Made by a program: the position numbers and the translations under genes | Notes under the pieces: model-generated | Seen by the model: only the letters and a program-made list of their open reading frames with translations | The model's database searches: none | Told to the model about the DNA's origin: nothing | Assembly (NCBI GenBank): GCA_942491415.1 | Contig: CALOAD010000009.1 | Location: forward strand, 62,001-126,000 | DNA from: CALOAD01 sp942491415 | GTDB taxonomy: Bacteria > Cyanobacteriota > Vampirovibrionia > Gastranaerophilales > CALOAD01 | Reading direction: 5' to 3' | DNA length: 64,000 nucleotides | Shown: one piece after another, positions 26,614-36,371 of the stretch | Layout: every line of letters starts with the position of its first letter | How positions within the stretch are numbered: the stretch's first letter is position 1

Positions 26614-26893
26614 AAAATCTCCCAAAAGAATTTTTCTTTTGATCTCTCTATTTATATAAAAACAAAAAACACTCTCAAATTGCTTTTAAGCTGAGTTTAA
26701 ATTAAAACGGATCAGAAAAAAGCTTTTGAATAAATGTTTTTAAAGATTTTTTATTTTTAATGTTTTGTAATAAATAATATAGAAAAAATATTTTGAATAA
26801 TCCTTTTATTTGCCCTATTTACCGATGAAAAAGATTTTTTTTAACTTAAATTGTTCTTATACCGTTTTCAAAACGTCAAAAATATATACCCAA

Positions 26894-27013
26894 ATGATTT
26901 AGTTTTCAGAAAATCCGACACGGTCGCATTTTCTGAAAACGTCATTCTCTATTTACGCATACAGACTTGCAAAATTGTTTTATTTTACTGATTACATTTT
27001 GATATCGGTGTAA
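26894..27013 (-). repeat. dispersed two-hairpin repeat, copy 2
   Basis: On the minus strand it runs ACACCGATATCAAAATG, a linker with TATGCGTAAATAGAGAATGA, then a 12-bp hairpin. The plus-strand arms of that hairpin are TTTTCAGAAAAT (26903-26914) and ATTTTCTGAAAA (26928-26939). It is followed by CTAAATCATTTGGGT. The base change relative to copy 1 is present in both arms, so pairing is kept. The first hairpin is degenerate here. It sits between the divergent genes at 26613 and 27038. The rest of 26614-26890 is AT-rich with no gene. Confidence 0.78.
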
Positions 27014-27037
27014 GTATTAAAATCAATCGGAGATTAA

Positions 27038-27436
27038 ATGAAAATGGAAAAAATCCAAAAATCAAACAAGGAATGGAAAGAACTTTTAAATGAGGCAGAA
27101 TATAAAATAACAAGAGAAAAATTAACAGAACCTCCATTTTCAGGTAAATACTATTATTTTTATGAAAATGGAACTTATAAATGTTCAAATTGCGGAAATG
27201 TGTTATTTGAATCAAACGCTAAGTTTGACTCCGGCACCGGATGGCCCAGTTTTTGGAATCAAGCCTCAAATGATAGCGTAGAACTTCAACAAGACCTTTC
27301 TCATAAAATGTCTCGAACAGAAGTGCTTTGCAAAAAATGCGGTGCTCATTTGGGTCATATATTTAATGATGGTCCAAAACCAACAGGCAAAAGGTATTGC
27401 ATAAATTCTCTGGCTTTAAACTTTGAGAAAGAATAA
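27038..27436 (+). CDS. msrB: peptide-methionine (R)-S-oxide reductase MsrB
   Basis: A 132-residue protein that reduces methionine-R-sulfoxide in proteins. Zinc cysteines are in CSNC (C49, C52) and CKKC (C98, C101). The active-site block is GKRYCINS with C121, and FDSGTGWPSFW is intact. The usual second resolving cysteine near position 63 is not seen, so it may be a one-cysteine type recycled by thioredoxin. A CoA-binding gene follows 18 bases later. Confidence 0.95.
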   Translation: MKMEKIQKSNKEWKELLNEAEYKITREKLTEPPFSGKYYYFYENGTYKCSNCGNVLFESNAKFDSGTGWPSFWNQASNDSVELQQDLSHKMSRTEVLCKKCGAHLGHIFNDGPKPTGKRYCINSLALNFEKE

Positions 27437-27454
27437 AAAGGAGCTATTTTTATT

Positions 27455-27874
27455 ATGAGCTTTAAAAACCCATCCCCTTTTGAAATAAAAGAATTACTTA
27501 ATAAAAGTCAAAACATTGCTATTGTAGGGCTTTCAACAAATCAAGACAGAACCAGTTATTCTATTGCAAAATACTTACAAAACAATGGCTATAAAATTTT
27601 TCCTGTAAATCCTGAATATAATGAAATTTTAAATGAAAAAACATATCCTGATTTAATTTCAATTCCTGAAAAAATAGACATTGTAGATGTTTTTAGAAAA
27701 CCTCAATTTGCCGTAGAAATTGCAAAACAGGCAGTAGAAATTAAAGCAAAAGCTCTATGGATGCAAACGGGAATTGTAAATGAACAAGCTGCTTTTATAG
27801 CTCAAGAAGCAGGACTTTTGGTAATTATGGATAAATGTATCAAAGTTGAACATAACTTGACTAAACTTATATAA
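27455..27874 (+). CDS. CoA-binding domain protein (YccU type)
   Basis: A 139-residue Rossmann-fold protein. It contains NIAIVGLSTNQDRTSYSIAK, a P-rich turn, FPVNPEY, and the late segment IVMDKCIKVEH. It fits the CoA_binding_2 family, which resembles the CoA-binding part of succinyl-CoA synthetase without the catalytic domain. The cellular role is unclear. AAGGAG precedes the ATG, and the gene is probably co-transcribed with msrB. Confidence 0.88.
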   Translation: MSFKNPSPFEIKELLNKSQNIAIVGLSTNQDRTSYSIAKYLQNNGYKIFPVNPEYNEILNEKTYPDLISIPEKIDIVDVFRKPQFAVEIAKQAVEIKAKALWMQTGIVNEQAAFIAQEAGLLVIMDKCIKVEHNLTKLI

Positions 27875-27913
27875 TAACTTTATGAGATTCAAAAAATAAG
27901 ATAGCTAAAATTT

Positions 27914-28999
27914 ATGAATTTTTATAAGTTTAAATATAAATTTGCAAAAATATTTGCTTGTTTTTTATGGCTTTTGCTTAGCAATAGTTTGGCTTTTGCA
28001 CTTCCAAATGATATTTTTGGTGAAATTAATCTGGAGTTGGAGCCTGAAAAACAGGGTTTCATCCAAAGAACCGCTCCAACTGCTGTTTTACATGGTGAAA
28101 TAACCCATACTGAAAAAGAAAGACAAGATACTTATTATTTTGATTTAGGAGCAAAACATAACGTTAGCGGTAATATTAAATTTAACTTGGATAATTTAAA
28201 TAAGCCTTTGATAAAGTCTTCAAGCACTTATTTTACGGGTAATTTAAACAGTAAAATAAAATATCATTCAGAAATCAGATCAAAGAATTTATTTAACTCG
28301 CAAAGTGGGTCTGAAATTTCAAATAATCTGTATTTTTCAACAGCTTTAAATCCTCAACACAAGCTTTATTTTGGACAAACTCAAATATCAAGAAGTGAAA
28401 AGCGTACGATTTCTTTTTTGGAATCAAGTGAAGGACTATTCGGCAAAAATGATATAGGGGTAAAATTAGGTGGTGATTTTGATTTTATTGATTACTCAAT
28501 AGGTGCTTTTAACCTTGAAGGTCTAAGTGAAGAGTCCGGTAACAATAATATTGCAACAGGCGGAACTCTTGCTTTTAAGCCTTTAAATTTTCAACCTTCT
28601 TTAGGACAGCTGGAACTTGGCGGTGGATACTATTCTAAAGCAAATCAAAATAACCCTAATAATACTTACGGACTTTTTAGTAAATACAGATTCAAAAATG
28701 TAGCCTTAAAAGGTGAATATGCCAGAAAAAATTCCCTTGATGAAGTGAGTGAATATCAAGATTCCTGGAACTTGAGTAATAAAATATATTTTACGGATAA
28801 TTTTAGCTTTATAACTAATTATGATCAAGAAATTGAAAGACAAAAATCACAAAATGATTTTATCATCGAATACTCGGTTAAAAATAACCCTTTAATTCGA
28901 ACTGACAACATGAAATTACAATTAAATGCTTCTTATATAAAAAATTATAACCAAGAAGATCGTAGAAGATTTGGAGTGAAAACTAAATACTCATTTTGA
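27914..28999 (+). CDS. probable outer-membrane beta-barrel protein
   Basis: 361 residues. A signal peptide (IFACFLWLLLSNSLAFALP, cleavage near 30) is followed by alternating polar and hydrophobic strands. Tyrosine/phenylalanine-rich turns and N/S/G-rich loops recur every 10-15 residues. The last residue is phenylalanine after GVKTKYSF, the usual signal for barrel insertion by BamA. The substrate is unknown. It supports a two-membrane cell envelope. Confidence 0.7.
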   Translation: MNFYKFKYKFAKIFACFLWLLLSNSLAFALPNDIFGEINLELEPEKQGFIQRTAPTAVLHGEITHTEKERQDTYYFDLGAKHNVSGNIKFNLDNLNKPLIKSSSTYFTGNLNSKIKYHSEIRSKNLFNSQSGSEISNNLYFSTALNPQHKLYFGQTQISRSEKRTISFLESSEGLFGKNDIGVKLGGDFDFIDYSIGAFNLEGLSEESGNNNIATGGTLAFKPLNFQPSLGQLELGGGYYSKANQNNPNNTYGLFSKYRFKNVALKGEYARKNSLDEVSEYQDSWNLSNKIYFTDNFSFITNYDQEIERQKSQNDFIIEYSVKNNPLIRTDNMKLQLNASYIKNYNQEDRRRFGVKTKYSF

Positions 29000-29085
29000 T
29001 CCAAGGCTTTTAAAATGACCTTTAGTCTTTAAAGTATTCTGTGTATAATTTAAAAAAGACAGAAATTAAAATATTGGAATTTTTT

Positions 29086-29988
29086 ATGAATGATAAAGAA
29101 CAAAACCTTGATTTAAAAAAAGATGCTCAAATAAAAATAGAAAAACTGAGAGAACTGGCAAAAGATATTGAAAAAAATAATACACGAGTGGATTTAACTT
29201 CTCGTCAATTAATTTTAACTGCTGTTATAAAATCCGAGAATGAAATTTTATGGAGACAATTGGAAACAATTCTGATAAAAGATAACCCTCCCGAAATATT
29301 TAAAACAGTTATTATAGGATTATTAACTCAAAAAGAAAAATATGAAGCCATTACACAATACGCCGGTATTATTTTGCAAGATGTTGAATATATTGATGAA
29401 AAATTTAAAAACCAAGAATCTTTATTTTTATTGTTAGATGCACTGGTGAAAGCTTTAAAAAATTCAACATTAAAAGATAAAGACAAATACTTACTTCCTT
29501 TAATGAAATTATATATTGCATCTTGCAGTTCAAAATGCACTGATATCATTGCTGATAAGCTTTTACAACGTTGTATCAATACATTGCCTTGTGATTGCAA
29601 ATGGATTAATGAAAAATTAATTGAACTAATTAAAAATAAAGATAATGAAATAAATCCAAGAGTTATTGCTATCGACATATTAGGACGATCTAAACCTATC
29701 GAATTTTTTCCTGTTATTCAAAAAATTGTTGACAATATAAAGGAATATACTAATAACAATCTTGAAGAGCTTTATTTTTGGGATGTTATAACAAAGTTTT
29801 TGAATGGAATTGTTAATGCAGGATTTGCAATTAATGTATATCCTCTTATAGGTAAGCTTAAGAACATTAACAATTGTGAAATATTCACGAATAATATTTT
29901 TGAAGATAAAAACACTTATGAAACAATAACCAGGCGTATAGAATATCGTATTCAAAATATTCTTAAAACAATAGAACCTGTAAATTAA
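29086..29988 (+). CDS. helical repeat (HEAT/armadillo-like) protein
   Basis: About 300 residues, almost fully alpha-helical, with recurring amphipathic helix pairs (LTAVIKSENEILWRQLETIL, and VIAIDILGRSKPIEFFPVIQ). It looks like a HEAT-like scaffold, but no family signature is certain. ATG 29086 is chosen because a TATAAT at 29043-29048 lies just upstream; the longer frame from GTG 29041 would overlap it. The protein is acidic, lysine-rich and probably cytosolic. Confidence 0.6.
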   Translation: MNDKEQNLDLKKDAQIKIEKLRELAKDIEKNNTRVDLTSRQLILTAVIKSENEILWRQLETILIKDNPPEIFKTVIIGLLTQKEKYEAITQYAGIILQDVEYIDEKFKNQESLFLLLDALVKALKNSTLKDKDKYLLPLMKLYIASCSSKCTDIIADKLLQRCINTLPCDCKWINEKLIELIKNKDNEINPRVIAIDILGRSKPIEFFPVIQKIVDNIKEYTNNNLEELYFWDVITKFLNGIVNAGFAINVYPLIGKLKNINNCEIFTNNIFEDKNTYETITRRIEYRIQNILKTIEPVN

Positions 29989-30088
29989 ATTACAAAAAAA
30001 CTTTTAATAAAATGATTTTTTGATATACTTTCCGTATATAAAATTATATTCTTATCTTATTCGCGTTTGACTCATGAGGTTTAAAAAA

Positions 30089-31840
30089 ATGAATTTAGGG
30101 GATTTAAAGTTCCTTGACAGATTTTCTGTCAGACATAGGCTTATTTTAATTTCAATTGTTACAAGTTTGATTTTTCTTATCGTTATACCTTTAGTTAGTG
30201 GTATTCAAATGAAAAATCGTATTATTCAAGAAAAGCAGGAAATGCTTCGGCACTCTGTGGATATTGCTTATGGGATTATTACAACTTATGCTAAAAAGGC
30301 AGATGCTGGTGTTATGAGCCAAAAAGAGGCTCAAGAAAATGCTAAAGAAAGAATCAATGTTCTTAGATTCAAGGACGGCAATGGTTATTTCTTTATTCAT
30401 GATTTTGAAGGCTCTTGTTTATTAATGCCGGTTAACGATAAATTGGTAGGACAAAACTTTTTAAGTTTAAAAGATGAAAAAACAGGAGAACACTTCTTCG
30501 AAGATGTAGTAAAAGAAGCTAAAGCCGGTGAAGGTTTTGTTAAATATAATTATCAAAAACCGGGACAACCATCAGACCAAGTTTTTGAAAAAATGACATT
30601 TGTTAAAGGTTATCCAAAGTGGCAATGGATTATAGGTACCGGTTTTTACATGGATGATCTTAATATTGATAGCGTTATTATGGACACAGCTGTAATTAGC
30701 TTTATCTACAATATTGTAATACTTGTATTTATATTATTCTTTGTTAATTTACCTATTGGAAATAGCATTACAAGACCTATTTTAAATTTTGTTGAAATAA
30801 GCAAAAGACTATCTAATAATGATCTCACTATTGCTGTTCAAAATGATAAAAACAAAACAGAAATAAGTGAACTAAACAGGTCATTTAAACATTTTATAGA
30901 AAACCTTAGAAAGCTTATAGGAGACGTAAATACTACTGTAAAAGAAGCCTCGGATAATGCTTTTGAAATGACGGCAGCAACTGAGCAAGTTGCTTTAGGG
31001 GCTCAACAAGTTTCTGAAAGCATTTCTCAACTTGCATCGGGAGCCCAAGAACAGGCTGAAAATGTTACAGGAAGTCTTGAGTTTATTTCTAATATGAATG
31101 AAACAATTCAAAATATTTCAGTTAACACGGAAAAAACCGTAGAACTTTCTCAGTTAACCGAAAATAATGCTAACGAAGGAAAAAATCAGTCTGATGAAGC
31201 AGTTTCAAAAATTAATAGTATAAAACATACTGCTTCTGAGGTTTCAAGCTCAATTAATGACCTGGGAAAACTAAGCTCAGAAATTGAACAAATAGTTGAT
31301 TTAATCAAGGGAATTGCAAATCAAACAAATTTACTAGCCCTTAATGCAGCTATAGAGGCAGCCAGAGCCGGTGAGCACGGTAAAGGTTTTGCCGTTGTTG
31401 CAGATGAAGTTAAAAAACTTGCAGGTATGTCTGCTAATGCAACAGATAAAATCACTGATATGATAAAAGAAATCCAATCTAAAACGCTTCAAACGGTTGA
31501 TACAATGAATGAAACAGTTCTTGAAGTTGAAGAAGGTGTTTCTATTATTGAAAATACAGGAAAAAATCTTGAAGAAATCTTGAAAACAGCACAAGAAACC
31601 AGTAATAATATTCAAATTATTGCCACTGAAGTTGAAGGTCTTGCGACAAGCTCAGATGACGTAGTTAGAAAAATGGAAAGCATTTCGGCAATTACACAAC
31701 AATCAGCTGCAAGTACTGTGCAAATTTCTACAATTACTGAAGAACAAGATGTAAGCATCGAAGAAATCAATACTAATGCTCAACACCTTGTAACAACAAT
31801 TCAAGATCTTATGGAAAAAGCTTCTAAATTCAAAGTTTAG
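30089..31840 (+). CDS. methyl-accepting chemotaxis protein with Cache sensor
   Basis: About 583 residues. TM1 lies at about 15-38. A periplasmic single-Cache (sCache_2-like) domain contains DGNGYFFIHDFEG and WIIGTGFYMDD. TM2 (about 190-212) is followed by a HAMP domain and a long coiled coil. The conserved signalling tip is at about 420: IANQTNLLALNAAIEAARAG. GEHGKGFAVVADEVKKLA follows. The Cache type often binds small organic acids, but the ligand is unknown. No C-terminal receptor-modifying pentapeptide is seen. Start 30089 has GAGG upstream. No che genes are nearby. Confidence 0.92.
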   Translation: MNLGDLKFLDRFSVRHRLILISIVTSLIFLIVIPLVSGIQMKNRIIQEKQEMLRHSVDIAYGIITTYAKKADAGVMSQKEAQENAKERINVLRFKDGNGYFFIHDFEGSCLLMPVNDKLVGQNFLSLKDEKTGEHFFEDVVKEAKAGEGFVKYNYQKPGQPSDQVFEKMTFVKGYPKWQWIIGTGFYMDDLNIDSVIMDTAVISFIYNIVILVFILFFVNLPIGNSITRPILNFVEISKRLSNNDLTIAVQNDKNKTEISELNRSFKHFIENLRKLIGDVNTTVKEASDNAFEMTAATEQVALGAQQVSESISQLASGAQEQAENVTGSLEFISNMNETIQNISVNTEKTVELSQLTENNANEGKNQSDEAVSKINSIKHTASEVSSSINDLGKLSSEIEQIVDLIKGIANQTNLLALNAAIEAARAGEHGKGFAVVADEVKKLAGMSANATDKITDMIKEIQSKTLQTVDTMNETVLEVEEGVSIIENTGKNLEEILKTAQETSNNIQIIATEVEGLATSSDDVVRKMESISAITQQSAASTVQISTITEEQDVSIEEINTNAQHLVTTIQDLMEKASKFKV

Positions 31841-31874
31841 CTTTATTCTATAAAAATAAAAAATAATAAAAACC

Positions 31875-31908
31875 CTAAAGAATCAGACATAATTGTCTGA
31901 TTCTTTAG
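31875..31908 (+). terminator. strong hairpin after the chemoreceptor gene
   Basis: A perfect 15-bp stem, CTAAAGAATCAGACA / TGTCTGATTCTTTAG, has a four-base loop. The following bases are CAAACAC rather than a T-run, so it may be a transcript-stabilising hairpin instead of an intrinsic terminator. Confidence 0.6.
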
Positions 31909-32012
31909 CAAACACAACTATTTACTTTATTAATTTTTTCTTTACTCTAATCATTAAAGGTATATAACTAAACTATAATTTAGACGAATAGCTTAGATTA
32001 TACGGAGAAAAA

Positions 32013-32522
32013 ATGAACATAAATGGTTACGATGTCAAAATAATTCGCCCTGAAGTAAAAGAAGAACAAATCAAAAAAAGAGGTGATGGATTTGACAAAA
32101 GAAGATTAAAAGAAATAAAAAAAGCTCTTTTAATTTTTCATAATCTTGAAAATATGGCAACTAACATTTATAAATACCAAATTTCAACTAGAAATACTGA
32201 TGAATTAAATGTTGAGCTTATAGGCGCTATGCTAAACGAAATGACTCATATTCAGGATTTTCAAGTAAAAATATACGAATATGGTTTTAAGCCAAGTATT
32301 TTAGCCCATTTATATTCAGTACTGGGTGCTATCTTTGGTTTTACTTCATCTCTTTTTGGAGAAAACGGAATAAGAAAACTTGGTGTATGGGTTGAATCTA
32401 AAGCCGTTAGCCATTATGGTGAACTTTTACAAGATATTGATTGGGATGATGAAACTCGCAAAGTAATTGAAAAAGACCAGGCTGATGAACTCGGTCACAT
32501 CAAAAGATGGCAAGGTTCATAA
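32013..32522 (+). CDS. COQ7-like ferritin-fold diiron protein
   Basis: 169 residues. The iron-ligand pattern of COQ7/ferritin-like proteins is present: E46, E76xxH79 (EMTHIQDF), E128 with H134 (VESKAVSHYGE), and E159xxH162 (ELGHIKRW). A hydrophobic hairpin at ~95-115 (ILAHLYSVLGAIFGF) matches the membrane-touching region of COQ7 proteins. True COQ7 hydroxylates demethoxyubiquinone with O2. No other ubiquinone genes are nearby, so a different diiron oxidoreductase role is possible. msrA lies just downstream. Confidence 0.78.
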   Translation: MNINGYDVKIIRPEVKEEQIKKRGDGFDKRRLKEIKKALLIFHNLENMATNIYKYQISTRNTDELNVELIGAMLNEMTHIQDFQVKIYEYGFKPSILAHLYSVLGAIFGFTSSLFGENGIRKLGVWVESKAVSHYGELLQDIDWDDETRKVIEKDQADELGHIKRWQGS

Positions 32523-32561
32523 AATCTAAAATTAATTAAATAAAAGTATAAGGAGTTAAAA

Positions 32562-33020
32562 ATGAAAAAAGCTACTTTTGCGGCAGGTTGTTTTTGGGGA
32601 GTAGAAAACAAATTTAGTCATTTACAAGGTGTTGAAAAAACAAAAGTAGGCTACACAGGAGGACATGTCTCAAATCCTTCTTATGAGCAAGTTTGCTCAG
32701 ATACAACAGGACATGCTGAAGCTGTTGAAATCATTTATAATCCTCAATCAATTTCTTATGATCAGCTTTTAAATTTTTTCTGGCAAATACACGATCCTAC
32801 TCAAAAAAACAGACAAGGCGTTGATGTTGGTTCTCAATACAGATCTGTTATTTTTTATCATGATGAAGAACAAAAAAAATTAGCAGAAAAATCAAAAGAA
32901 AATCTGGAAAACTTGGGGAAGTTTAAATATCCTATCGTAACTAATATAGAACCTGCTAAGGATTTTTACGAAGCTGAAGAATATCATCAATGCTACCTCA
33001 AGAAAAAAGGGATCGAATAA
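32562..33020 (+). CDS. msrA: peptide-methionine (S)-S-oxide reductase MsrA
   Basis: 152 residues with the catalytic GCFWG (C10), GYTGGH and the EYHQCYL C-terminal region. It reduces methionine-S-sulfoxide, complementing the MsrB at 27038. The length is normal for the short form. AAGGAG lies upstream. It probably shares an operon with the COQ7-like gene 39 bases before, which fits an oxidative-stress context. Confidence 0.95.
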   Translation: MKKATFAAGCFWGVENKFSHLQGVEKTKVGYTGGHVSNPSYEQVCSDTTGHAEAVEIIYNPQSISYDQLLNFFWQIHDPTQKNRQGVDVGSQYRSVIFYHDEEQKKLAEKSKENLENLGKFKYPIVTNIEPAKDFYEAEEYHQCYLKKKGIE

Positions 33021-33147
33021 ATAAATTTCTCTAAATAGCTTTTAAAAATTCAACAATATTTACAAAAAAATATACAGATATTGCAATACATATAGTTTAA
33101 ACTATTATAAAATAACAAGGTGCAATATTTTAAGAGTGAGAAAAGCT

Positions 33148-33732
33148 ATGACATTAAATAAAAATGTATTTTCGCTGTTTTTAACTTTTGTGTTGTTGTG
33201 TTGTCAAAACTTATGGGCTTTTTCAGCACAATCAGATCTTGAAATAAAAGCCCGTATACTTAGAAAAAAAGAAGCTGAACATATTATAGATAAAAAAGTT
33301 CTTAAAAAATATGTTCCTGTTCAGGTTATATTAAAAAACAATACCTGTGAAACTTTTATACTACCTAAAGATATTAAAGTCATTGATTATAATGGAAACT
33401 TAAATTATACGGCTTTAAGTTCTCAAATGTATTCAAGAACAAAACGTAATTTGGTATTAAGAGCTATTATATGGGGTGTTTTAGGAGGAGGTTTGTTTTC
33501 AGTCATAACTATCCCTATTTCAATAGCTCATACAAAAGTTAACAACCAAAACTTACATGATAATATAGCTACAAATGCCTTTAATAAAAAAATATTGTTT
33601 GAAAATGAAGAATATCTTTCTTTTTTGTTTGTTCCTAAGAATCAATACCCTATGTTTATTCTTTTTGAGGATATAAAAAAAGAAAATGAACAAACATTCA
33701 ACGTAAAAATACCTTTAAGAGAGGGATTATAA
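33148..33732 (+). CDS. exported protein, unknown family
   Basis: About 194 residues. A signal peptide (FSLFLTFVLLCCQNLWAFSA) is followed by a beta-rich domain (KYVPVQVILKNNTCETFILP), a glycine-rich membrane-like helix (IIWGVLGGGLFSVITIPISI) and another beta segment. The middle helix may anchor it. ATG 33148 is preferred over an in-frame GTG at 33136. The stop codon abuts the ATG of the next gene, so the two are translationally coupled. Confidence 0.65.
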   Translation: MTLNKNVFSLFLTFVLLCCQNLWAFSAQSDLEIKARILRKKEAEHIIDKKVLKKYVPVQVILKNNTCETFILPKDIKVIDYNGNLNYTALSSQMYSRTKRNLVLRAIIWGVLGGGLFSVITIPISIAHTKVNNQNLHDNIATNAFNKKILFENEEYLSFLFVPKNQYPMFILFEDIKKENEQTFNVKIPLREGL

Positions 33733-34299
33733 ATGAAAAAAATAATTATTTTTACTCTTATTTCACTAGTTATTAATATGTCTTTTTGTTTCTCAGGAGT
33801 AGCAAAACAACTACTTTTAGAAACCGGAACAAAAGTGAAATTAAAAAATGTGGATAGAATATCATCACATCTTAACGATGAAGGAGATACGGTTAATTTC
33901 ATAGTCGCCGATAACATAAAACAAGGCGATACTACCCTTATAAAAGAAGGTGCCAGAGCAACAGGGGTTGTATCCGAGATAAGACATAAAGGTCGAATGG
34001 GAAAAGAAGGTTTTATTTCTGTTGATCTTGATTATGCAATTGCTATAGACGGTCAAAAAATACCTCTTTACGGTAACATCGAAAAATACGGCGAAAATAA
34101 AGCTTATGAATATTCAAGTGTTAATCTCGTAGCCGGCGGCATAATCAAAAAAGCTATTTTTATTATCACCATTCCCTATCTAATACTCATCAAAGGTGAA
34201 GATGCTCAATTGGCTCCGGGATATCAATATAAAGCAAGAGTGGAAAAAGATTTAAATATCAGCATCGATGATGGTTTTGTGCCTGTAAGTAATAGATAA
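33733..34299 (+). CDS. exported protein, paired with 33148
   Basis: 188 residues. A signal peptide (IIIFTLISLVINMSFCFSG) precedes a beta-rich domain with KQGDTTLIKEGARATGVVSE and a hydrophobic segment near IIKKAIFIITIPYLILIKGE. The run 'GTKVKLKN...IKEGARATGVV' is reminiscent of small beta-barrel periplasmic domains, but no family is certain. It begins directly after the previous stop and so likely works with it. Confidence 0.65.
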   Translation: MKKIIIFTLISLVINMSFCFSGVAKQLLLETGTKVKLKNVDRISSHLNDEGDTVNFIVADNIKQGDTTLIKEGARATGVVSEIRHKGRMGKEGFISVDLDYAIAIDGQKIPLYGNIEKYGENKAYEYSSVNLVAGGIIKKAIFIITIPYLILIKGEDAQLAPGYQYKARVEKDLNISIDDGFVPVSNR

Positions 34300-34376
34300 A
34301 TAAAAAAGATTACTTTAAGTCTTTTTCAGGTTATTATTACTTTTAATAATTAATTATAGGAATAATCCGAAAAATA

Positions 34377-35477
34377 ATGAAGTTAGCTTTTATAATAAAT
34401 GTATTTCGTGAAGATGATTTTCACTCAGGTGGTGAAAAACTTTTTTATGAGTTGGTTTCAGGTGCAATTAAAGACGGTTATGAGGTTGATTTATACTGCA
34501 CAAAATACTTATATAGCTCTGCCGAACCACAATTAAAATTAAACAAGCTGACAATTTTAGGAAATGCAAAAGATTATAAATATCCTTCAAAAATCGAAAT
34601 TTTATATGAAAAGTACAAAAAACTCATAAATGCCGAGGATTATGACCATGTGATTTCCGAAAATATCACTCCTGTAATGGATATTGTTGTTTTGCAAGGG
34701 CATTCGGCTCAACACTACCTTGAGATGGAAAACAATATCTTTTCAAAAGCACTTTTTAAACTGAAAAAACAAGAAAATTTGAAATATCAAAAAAAATGGA
34801 TTAAGCAAGGTTACAAGAAAATAATTGTCCCTTCTGAAACCCTTAAAAACGAGATTATAAAAAACTTTAGTGTCGATGAAAATCTTTTTGAAGTTATTTA
34901 TCCGGGCGTTGATATGCCTGCAAAAAACAACTTTAATGACCTTAAAGATACTATTACATTTGGATTATCAGCTCCCAGTTTTAATAAAAAAGGCGGATAT
35001 ATTTTCTTAAAAGCACTTGGTTTACTTAAAAAACAAGGAGCAAATTTCAAAGCTAAAATTATATACCCTAAAGCTCACAAAAATCCTCAATTAAAGCTAT
35101 TTTTAAAGCTTTATGATATTGAAAATGAAGTTGAATTTCTTTCTTATCAACAAAATATGGATGATTTTTATAATTCGATAGATTGCATTGCAGTACCTTC
35201 GTTAATGGAAACTTTCGGGCTTGTAGTGACTGAGGCTATGTCAAAAGGCAAAATAACTATTGTCGGCTCTTCTTGTGGTGCTAAAGAAATAATAAAAGAA
35301 GGCGAAAACGGTTTTGTTTTTGAAATGGGACAAAATAGCGCACACAATCTATATGAAAAGCTGAGTTTTGTAATCCAAAATAAAGATCAACTTAAAAATA
35401 TATCTAAAACTGCAATTAATACAGCCAAGGCTATGAGCTGGAATAACACCTACAAAAGCTTTAAAAAATCTTTGTAA
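34377..35477 (+). CDS. glycosyltransferase family 4
   Basis: 366 residues with a two-domain GT-B layout. The N-terminal part has HSGGEKLFYELVSGA. The C-terminal nucleotide-sugar site has VPSLMETFGLVVTEAMSKGK and later CGAKEIIKEGENGFVFE, containing the E-x7-E region of GT4. It probably transfers a hexose or similar sugar to an envelope glycan; neither donor nor acceptor can be told. It faces the GT2 gene, which is transcribed towards it, and the two stops are 13 bases apart. Confidence 0.9.
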   Translation: MKLAFIINVFREDDFHSGGEKLFYELVSGAIKDGYEVDLYCTKYLYSSAEPQLKLNKLTILGNAKDYKYPSKIEILYEKYKKLINAEDYDHVISENITPVMDIVVLQGHSAQHYLEMENNIFSKALFKLKKQENLKYQKKWIKQGYKKIIVPSETLKNEIIKNFSVDENLFEVIYPGVDMPAKNNFNDLKDTITFGLSAPSFNKKGGYIFLKALGLLKKQGANFKAKIIYPKAHKNPQLKLFLKLYDIENEVEFLSYQQNMDDFYNSIDCIAVPSLMETFGLVVTEAMSKGKITIVGSSCGAKEIIKEGENGFVFEMGQNSAHNLYEKLSFVIQNKDQLKNISKTAINTAKAMSWNNTYKSFKKSL

Positions 35478-35490
35478 CTTACATAAAAAA

Positions 35491-36267
35491 TTAAAGATTA
35501 GTTTTGAATGCTTTGTCCATTAAAAAACTCATAATAGGAATTGTGGTAAGGCTTCTGAGGTTTTTAGCAATAAAAGAATAAATTTTAAATTCTTTCTCGC
35601 TAAAATACATACTAAACATTTTTTTGCGCTCTTGTATTTGCAAGTTCTCATGTTCAACGTTCGTTGAGACACCACCCTGATTAAAAATATTCAAAGTATA
35701 ATCAATATACCTTGACGTTATACCAAATTTAAAAAACGCTCTTAAAAACCACTCCTGATCGCTTACAATTTTAAAGTCGGTATTAAAAAATCCTACACGG
35801 TCGAAAACTTCTTTTTTATACAAAGTAGCCGGCTGACAAGGGGTGTTTTTTATAAGATAAATTTTATTTAGTTTATTATGTCTTCTGATCTGTTTTTTTC
35901 CCGATTGATTATCTAAATGGCATAAATTCCCGTAGACAATATCACTACCTTGCATACAAGCTTGAGCAACTTTTTCAATCACATCTTCATCATAAAGTTG
36001 ATCATCAGAATTTAAAAACATCAAATAATCACCCGTAGCTAGTTCTAACCCTTTATTCATTGCATCGTAAATGCCTTCATCGGGTTCACTCAAGACTTTT
36101 GAAATTACATCATTATATTTTGAAAAAATGGAAAAACTTTCATCAGTGGACTTGCCATCAACAATAATATATTCAATGTCTTGATATGTTTGAGAAGCAA
36201 CACTTTCGATGGTTTTTTCAATTGTTTTGGCGCTGTTATAACAAACTGTAATTATTGAAATTTTCAT
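35491..36267 (-). CDS. glycosyltransferase family 2
   Basis: About 258 residues. The opening KISIITVCYNSAKTIEKTIE is the GT2 N-terminal nucleotide site. YIIVDGKSTDES follows, then the metal-binding FLNSDDQLY (DxD-like SDD). This small GT-A enzyme resembles WcaA-type exopolysaccharide/LPS transferases. ATG 36267 is chosen over an upstream in-frame TTG (36321), because family members begin at this MKISII position. Its 3' end faces GT4. Confidence 0.9.
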   Translation of the reverse strand: MKISIITVCYNSAKTIEKTIESVASQTYQDIEYIIVDGKSTDESFSIFSKYNDVISKVLSEPDEGIYDAMNKGLELATGDYLMFLNSDDQLYDEDVIEKVAQACMQGSDIVYGNLCHLDNQSGKKQIRRHNKLNKIYLIKNTPCQPATLYKKEVFDRVGFFNTDFKIVSDQEWFLRAFFKFGITSRYIDYTLNIFNQGGVSTNVEHENLQIQERKKMFSMYFSEKEFKIYSFIAKNLRSLTTIPIMSFLMDKAFKTNL

Positions 36268-36371
36268 ATTTTTGAGAAGACTCCTAACGTAATGATTATA
36301 CAATAAAGAAAAAAGCTTCAAAAAAGTGAGGCATTGAATAACAATATTTTTACACCCTCAATACCTAAAAG

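Noticed and set aside
31975..32012. tRNA or small RNA before the COQ7-like gene
   Set aside because: Only a TATAAT box is visible and no cloverleaf or stem is present.
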